Positions 60,468 through 64,000 of a stretch of 64,000 bases of DNA are shown here, piece by piece. The position numbers and the translations under genes were made by a program. Position 1 is the first letter of the stretch. Each line of letters opens with the position of its first letter. The stretch spans positions 1-64,000 of the forward strand of contig JACJWC010000002.1 in NCBI GenBank assembly GCA_020637335.1, written 5' to 3'. The notes under the pieces are model-generated. The model was given only the letters and a program-made list of their open reading frames with translations. It ran no database searches and was not told where the DNA came from. This stretch comes from Acidobacteriota bacterium (GTDB taxonomy: Bacteria > Acidobacteriota > Holophagae > Acanthopleuribacterales > Acanthopleuribacteraceae).

Positions 60468-61194
60468 TGACGAACCGCTGGCCATTCGCGGCCTGCGTCG
60501 CTTATTAAGTGACTGTCCTCTAATGGTGGTGGGCGAGGCGGGGAGCGGTCGTGAGGCGTTGGACCAGGTCGCGCGTCTACAGCCAGATCTGGTTTTTTTG
60601 GATATACAGATGCCTGAACTCTCGGGTCTGGAAGTAGCTGAACAATTGGCGCATGGCGAGATTCAGCCCTTGATTGTGTTTGTTACCGCATTTGATCAGC
60701 ACGCGGTTTCCGCCTTTTCCTTTCACGCTTTGGATTACGTGCTCAAGCCGATTGATCCCGACCGTTTCGCTCAAGCTGTTGCGCGTGTCTTGCATCTGCT
60801 GGAAACGCGCCAGCAAGCTGGTTTTTGGCAACGGTTCAACACTTTTTTGCAGGAACCGCGTGCACCCAGGTCGGATCGGATTGCTTTTGCGGTGGAGGGC
60901 GAACATGTTTTTGTATCGCCCAAGGACATTCGCTGGTTGGAGGCCAGTGGCAATTATGTGTGTTTGTATGTAGGGGAGCAGACTTTGATTGTGCGCGATA
61001 CCCTTCAGCGCGTGCTCGAGCGTTTGGCGCCGTGGGGTTTTGTGCAAATCAGCCGCGGTAAAGTGGTGCAACAAACCTTGATCAAACGCATCGTGCCCTA
61101 TGGTAAAGGGACGGTGGTCATCACGTTACAGGATGGGACGGATCTGGTCTCCGGTCGGCGTTTTCAGGGGAATATCCAAAAATTGCTCAATTAA
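60445..61194 (+). CDS. LytTR-type response regulator
   Basis: The 249-residue regulator has a receiver domain (residues 1-120) with DDEP at 8-11, the phosphoacceptor Asp in DLVFLDIQMPELSG, and Lys in DYVLKPIDPD. A LytTR DNA-binding domain follows (about 145-249: VSPKDIRWLEASGNYVCLYVG, ISRGKVVQQTLIKRIV, and GRRFQGNIQKLL). The start is GTG with AAGGGGTG upstream, overlapping the kinase gene by 23 bases. It forms a pair with the preceding LytS-type kinase. Confidence 0.93.
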   Translation: MWKTLIVDDEPLAIRGLRRLLSDCPLMVVGEAGSGREALDQVARLQPDLVFLDIQMPELSGLEVAEQLAHGEIQPLIVFVTAFDQHAVSAFSFHALDYVLKPIDPDRFAQAVARVLHLLETRQQAGFWQRFNTFLQEPRAPRSDRIAFAVEGEHVFVSPKDIRWLEASGNYVCLYVGEQTLIVRDTLQRVLERLAPWGFVQISRGKVVQQTLIKRIVPYGKGTVVITLQDGTDLVSGRRFQGNIQKLLN

Positions 61195-62758
61195 TTTCGG
61201 GTTCTTCGACGACCAGGCCTTCTTCAATCAACTCACCACTGACATAAGTGCCGGGTCTGAGCTTGACGTAAAAAGTGGCACCTTTCCCGGGTTCGCTTTC
61301 CACCCAGATCTGACCTTCGTGGGCGGTGATGAATTTGCGGCAAATATACAGACCCACGCCTTTTTCCGTAATGGCATCGCCTTGATTGAGGCTTCGCCCA
61401 AAAATGCTTTGAAAGCGTTCAGGTGCGATACCGGGCCCTTGATCCTGAATAGATGTGCGCACCCAGCCATTGGCTTCCATCGCCAGGCGGATGCGGATCA
61501 GTCCGCCTTCCGGGCTGAAATGGGCGGCATTGCTGAGCAAGTTGGAAAAAACCCGACCCAATTTTTCGGGATCCCCTTCAACTATGTAGGGTTTCTCATC
61601 ATCGACCAACAATTCCACGTCCAAGCTCTTTTCCTTAAACAAAAAATCATTGCGTTTGAGCAGCTTGATCATGTGGTTTTTGAGTGACATGCGCACGGGG
61701 TGAATCACAAGCATGCCATCATCGATGCGACCCAGCTCAATCGTATCTTCCAGTAGGTTACTGGTAGCCAGTGCGGCTTGGCTGACCCGGTTGGCCAGGT
61801 GCTGTACGTTGGCCTCCGCCTCAACCATTTGCAGTAACTCGGCTGCCATGATCAGGTTGGAGAGCGGAATGCGGAACCGTTGCGAGAGGATATGCATGTA
61901 CTCGGCTTTTTGATTGCGCAGGCGTTCAAGTGTTTGGCGTGCATGAACGTGTTCGAGCAAAACGCGAAAACCATCGGCCAGGGTACTGAATTGGCCTGCG
62001 CGCAAATGATTAAAGTCATGGCCGTCCCGTTCATTGGCAAAAAAGAGCATCACCCCTTCCCAACCGTAGGAACTCACGATCGGAAAGGCATAGTGGCAAG
62101 GGTCCTCTTCTGTAAATTTGTAGCGGCCACTGCGCATAAGCGGTTCGATGGTTTGAAAGCTGCTTTCGCAAAACTCGTCTAGCCAGACCTGGTCGTAGAT
62201 TTCAATGTTTTGCACGATTTGAACCATAGGGTCATCTTCGTTGGCGGTGTAGCGGATAAAGGCCAGCGCGCGAGCGCGAATTTGCGAGGCGACGATCTCC
62301 AAACCGGCTTTAATGGCCCGCATGGGATCCTCGAGGCCGGCAGGAAACTCGAGCAGTTCGCTCTTGAGCCGGTAGGTCACGCCCAGCGCTGCAGCCTGAT
62401 CGAGTAGTTGGATGCGGGACTTGAGCAGGTTGAGCGGCATGCTTTCGGGGAAACAATCGATCAGGCCCAGTTGAATGAGTTCCGGATCGGCCAGGGCCGA
62501 TTCTGGGCCAATGAGAACCAGCGGTAAAAAGGGATCCTGACTGCGCCAGTAGCGAATTAACTCGCGGGTTTCATGGGTGTCCTGTTCGTAGTGCAGCAGA
62601 ATCAGTTCAAATGAATGGCGCCGCGCCAGCCCGTTGAGGACTAAATCGTTACCCTCAATACCCGAGGGGACCTGTGCCAACTCGTGGCCCTCTTGATTTA
62701 AGAGGCCTACGATCGGTTCAACCCGATGTGGATGTTCGGCGATGACCAAAACCTTCAA
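61187..62758 (-). CDS. Degenerate receiver-GAF-histidine kinase (pseudokinase candidate)
   Basis: The 523-residue protein has an N-terminal receiver-like domain (1-120) in which the phosphoacceptor Asp is replaced (ELILLHYEQD, His56). A GAF-like region (about 140-270) precedes the dimerisation helix. The H box reads LSQRFRIPLS in place of SHELRTPL, so the phosphoacceptor His is Gln293. The ATPase domain is intact, with VFSNLLSNAAHFSP (N), DQGPGIAPE (G1), FGRSL (F) and KGVGLYI (G2). No membrane segment is present. Phosphotransfer by the usual route appears impossible. It is convergent with the LytTR gene, overlapping by eight bases. Confidence 0.88.
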   Translation of the reverse strand: MKVLVIAEHPHRVEPIVGLLNQEGHELAQVPSGIEGNDLVLNGLARRHSFELILLHYEQDTHETRELIRYWRSQDPFLPLVLIGPESALADPELIQLGLIDCFPESMPLNLLKSRIQLLDQAAALGVTYRLKSELLEFPAGLEDPMRAIKAGLEIVASQIRARALAFIRYTANEDDPMVQIVQNIEIYDQVWLDEFCESSFQTIEPLMRSGRYKFTEEDPCHYAFPIVSSYGWEGVMLFFANERDGHDFNHLRAGQFSTLADGFRVLLEHVHARQTLERLRNQKAEYMHILSQRFRIPLSNLIMAAELLQMVEAEANVQHLANRVSQAALATSNLLEDTIELGRIDDGMLVIHPVRMSLKNHMIKLLKRNDFLFKEKSLDVELLVDDEKPYIVEGDPEKLGRVFSNLLSNAAHFSPEGGLIRIRLAMEANGWVRTSIQDQGPGIAPERFQSIFGRSLNQGDAITEKGVGLYICRKFITAHEGQIWVESEPGKGATFYVKLRPGTYVSGELIEEGLVVEEPEIN

Positions 62759-62929
62759 TTTTTCGAAACCCTTTGAAAAAATTAGGTATTCACCCCATTA
62801 TAATGGCTTGGAACCCCTCCGCGGCAAGTTCGTTTTGGAGTCCCCCGGTGTATTTACCCTTTCGGCATGTTGCTTTGAAACTTTCGCGGCCCTTGGGTAT
62901 CTCCCCTTTTTGGATACCTGGAGGCCTGA

Positions 62930-63481
62930 TTGCGCGCGGATGACGGGCTCTTATGTCGCGTAGTCGAAATGGCGGTCCAGGGAGAGGAATCGGCAATGGA
63001 CCAATTGGTTGCCTTGTTCAGTCGCGACTTGTGGACCTTCTTTGTTCACCATCGCTACAATTTGGCCGATGCCGAGGATCTGTACCAGGAAACCTGGGCC
63101 AAGATCCTCAGTCATTTGAGGCATTTAAAAGACCCGACGCGCTTCCGGTCGTGGGCTTTCTCCATTGCCATCAATAATTTGCGCGGTCTGTTCCGCAAGC
63201 AGCGCCCATCCGATTCGGAATGGTTGGAAGATTTAGTCAGTTTGGAACCCAGTCCGGAGCAGGTAACGGAAAATCGCCAGGCCCATCACGCTATGATTCT
63301 CGCTATGGGCGACCTCTCCGAACGCGATCGGACGATTCTGATCTTGGACTGTGTGTCCGGTGTTCCACAGCAAGAAATTGCTGATTTGATGGACGAAAAT
63401 CTCAATACGGTTAAAACCATCGTGCGCCGGGCTAAGCTAAAATTGGCCAAGGCCTTAATGGAGAGTGGCCATGTCAGCTGA
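62930..63481 (+). CDS. ECF-type RNA polymerase sigma factor
   Basis: The 183-residue protein has sigma region 2 (about residues 10-85: DAEDLYQETWAKILSHLRHLKDPTRFRSWAFSIAINNLRGLFRK) and region 4 (about 120-175: LSERDRTILILDCVSGVPQQEIADLMDENLNTVKTIVRRAKLKL). The start is TTG with GGAGG five bases upstream. It overlaps the next gene by 11 bases. The following membrane protein is a plausible anti-sigma factor, so the pair would be a surface-signal-regulated transcription switch. Confidence 0.9.
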   Translation: MRADDGLLCRVVEMAVQGEESAMDQLVALFSRDLWTFFVHHRYNLADAEDLYQETWAKILSHLRHLKDPTRFRSWAFSIAINNLRGLFRKQRPSDSEWLEDLVSLEPSPEQVTENRQAHHAMILAMGDLSERDRTILILDCVSGVPQQEIADLMDENLNTVKTIVRRAKLKLAKALMESGHVS

Positions 63482-64000
63482 ATTTAACCGTGCGTATTTG
63501 GAGTCGCTCCTGGAAGAACGGGAGCCGGGCGAGATTCGTGCCGAATTTGCCGAACAGCTGATGGCCCACCCGGAATGCGAGCAGTTTCTGCAACTGTTTG
63601 AATCCATGGATGACCGTTTGGCCAGTTTGGTTTTAGGGCAAGCGCCGGAAGTGATGTCCGCCGCATCTGCTGGCGCCATTGCCGATAATTCTTGGGCACC
63701 TGCAGCAGCACCGGCCGCTGCTGCTGCGGGTCCGGTTCGTTTGCCCCAAGCGCCGAAACCCGTTCGCACCAGACGCCCGTTTTTCTGGTGGGCCGCAACC
63801 GCCGCTGCTGTCCTTGTGTTGGGCATTCTGTTTGTTGAACGCTCGGCGCTGCAACAAGCTGTTCCCAATCCGCCTGTTGCCATGGAGGAAAGTCAAGCCT
63901 CTGCACCTGCAGAGCGGGCGCTGCCTGCTTCAGAAACACAAAATCCAGCTTTACCCGAACCGCAGGCGAAGGATGACGATCGCCTGGAAAAAAATCGCGA
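63471..64000 (+). CDS. Putative membrane anti-sigma factor, 3' end beyond window
   Basis: The frame begins at the ATG at 63471 (GGAGAGTGGCC upstream) and stays open to the end of the window, giving at least 176 residues. An acidic cytoplasmic part (MSAEFNRAYLESLLEE.., HPECEQFLQLFESMDDRL) leads to an Ala/Pro-rich linker. One membrane helix follows (FFWWAATAAAVLVLGILFV), then a Pro/Ala/Glu-rich outer part. Its layout and overlap with the ECF sigma gene fit an anti-sigma factor. No classic zinc HxxxCxxC motif is seen. Confidence 0.72.
   Translation, partial: MSAEFNRAYLESLLEEREPGEIRAEFAEQLMAHPECEQFLQLFESMDDRLASLVLGQAPEVMSAASAGAIADNSWAPAAAPAAAAAGPVRLPQAPKPVRTRRPFFWWAATAAAVLVLGILFVERSALQQAVPNPPVAMEESQASAPAERALPASETQNPALPEPQAKDDDRLEKNR

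Noticed and set aside
60242..60522. GGACAGTCATTTTA at 60242 and AAGTGACTGTCC at 60511 look like the RAYT-associated motif
   Set aside because: Both lie inside intact, well-conserved kinase and regulator genes and encode ordinary family residues (EDSHFIRL, LLSDCPLM), so chance is more likely than insertion.
1..64000. CRISPR arrays, rRNA and tRNA genes
   Set aside because: I saw no regularly spaced direct repeats, no rRNA-like stretches and no complete cloverleaf in the window.

Overview
The window looks like a chromosomal segment of a Gram-negative (diderm) bacterium of moderate GC content. It carries a TonB-dependent receptor, an O-antigen-ligase-type polymerase, HflKC, an XylR-like sigma-54 activator, a housekeeping sigma-70 factor, ferrochelatase and BolA. 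The mix of large secreted peptidases, 6-bladed beta-propellers, frequent TTG/GTG starts and single-gene transcription units would fit Acidobacteriota (Holophagae-like) or a deltaproteobacterial relative. I cannot fix the lineage from this sequence alone.

Layout. 0.4-4 kb: a DUF1028/TPR protein, then a tight NAD-salvage operon (nicotinate phosphoribosyltransferase, nicotinamidase, macrodomain) on the minus strand. 4.1-9.8 kb: two beta-propeller proteins and a small Cys-rich secreted peptide behind a near-consensus sigma-70 promoter, then a PsbP/DcrB-like protein, a radical SAM/SPASM protein and a GT4 glycosyltransferase. 9.75-11.4 kb: a complete ISNCY-type insertion sequence. 11.6-19.6 kb: housekeeping genes (EamA transporter, rpoD, Maf, a PTPS-like protein with an SDR, hemH, DUF3820, an ankyrin protein, bolA). 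19.6-26 kb: two adjacent cobalamin aptamers ahead of a BtuB-like receptor, then an M14 carboxypeptidase. 26-31 kb: paired RRM proteins, a cupin with a divergent MocR regulator, a SUKH protein, and a second peptide/propeller locus. 31.4-34.6 kb: 2-oxoglutarate dehydrogenase E1 with an inserted cyclic-nucleotide-binding domain.

34.7-41.6 kb is accessory: a 5'-truncated RHS tip with an in-frame TGA, AT-rich small genes, a complete IS66 element (8-bp target duplication) inserted in an IS3-family remnant, a truncated AAA ATPase, an IS110 remnant, strongly structured non-coding DNA and REP-like hairpin pairs. 41.6-50.6 kb: radical SAM, UbiB-type kinase, LapA and two coiled-coil stress-type proteins, an XylR/V4R sigma-54 activator divergent from hflKC, and a pirin-like protein. 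50.6-52.4 kb: a RAYT (Y1 HUH) transposase surrounded by GGACAGTCAC motifs that recur in other intergenic gaps. 52.4-64 kb: a putative metalloprotease, POT transporter, O-antigen ligase, GT2, a TPR protein, a LytS/LytTR two-component pair, a degenerate sensor kinase, and an ECF sigma factor with a partial membrane anti-sigma-like gene running off the end.

The strongest leads are the E1o-cNMP fusion, the tandem cobalamin aptamers, the propeller/Cys-peptide gene pairs, the covarying REP-like hairpin pairs with a RAYT gene, and the predicted sigma-54 control of hflKC. All assignments are from reading the sequence; no database search was run.
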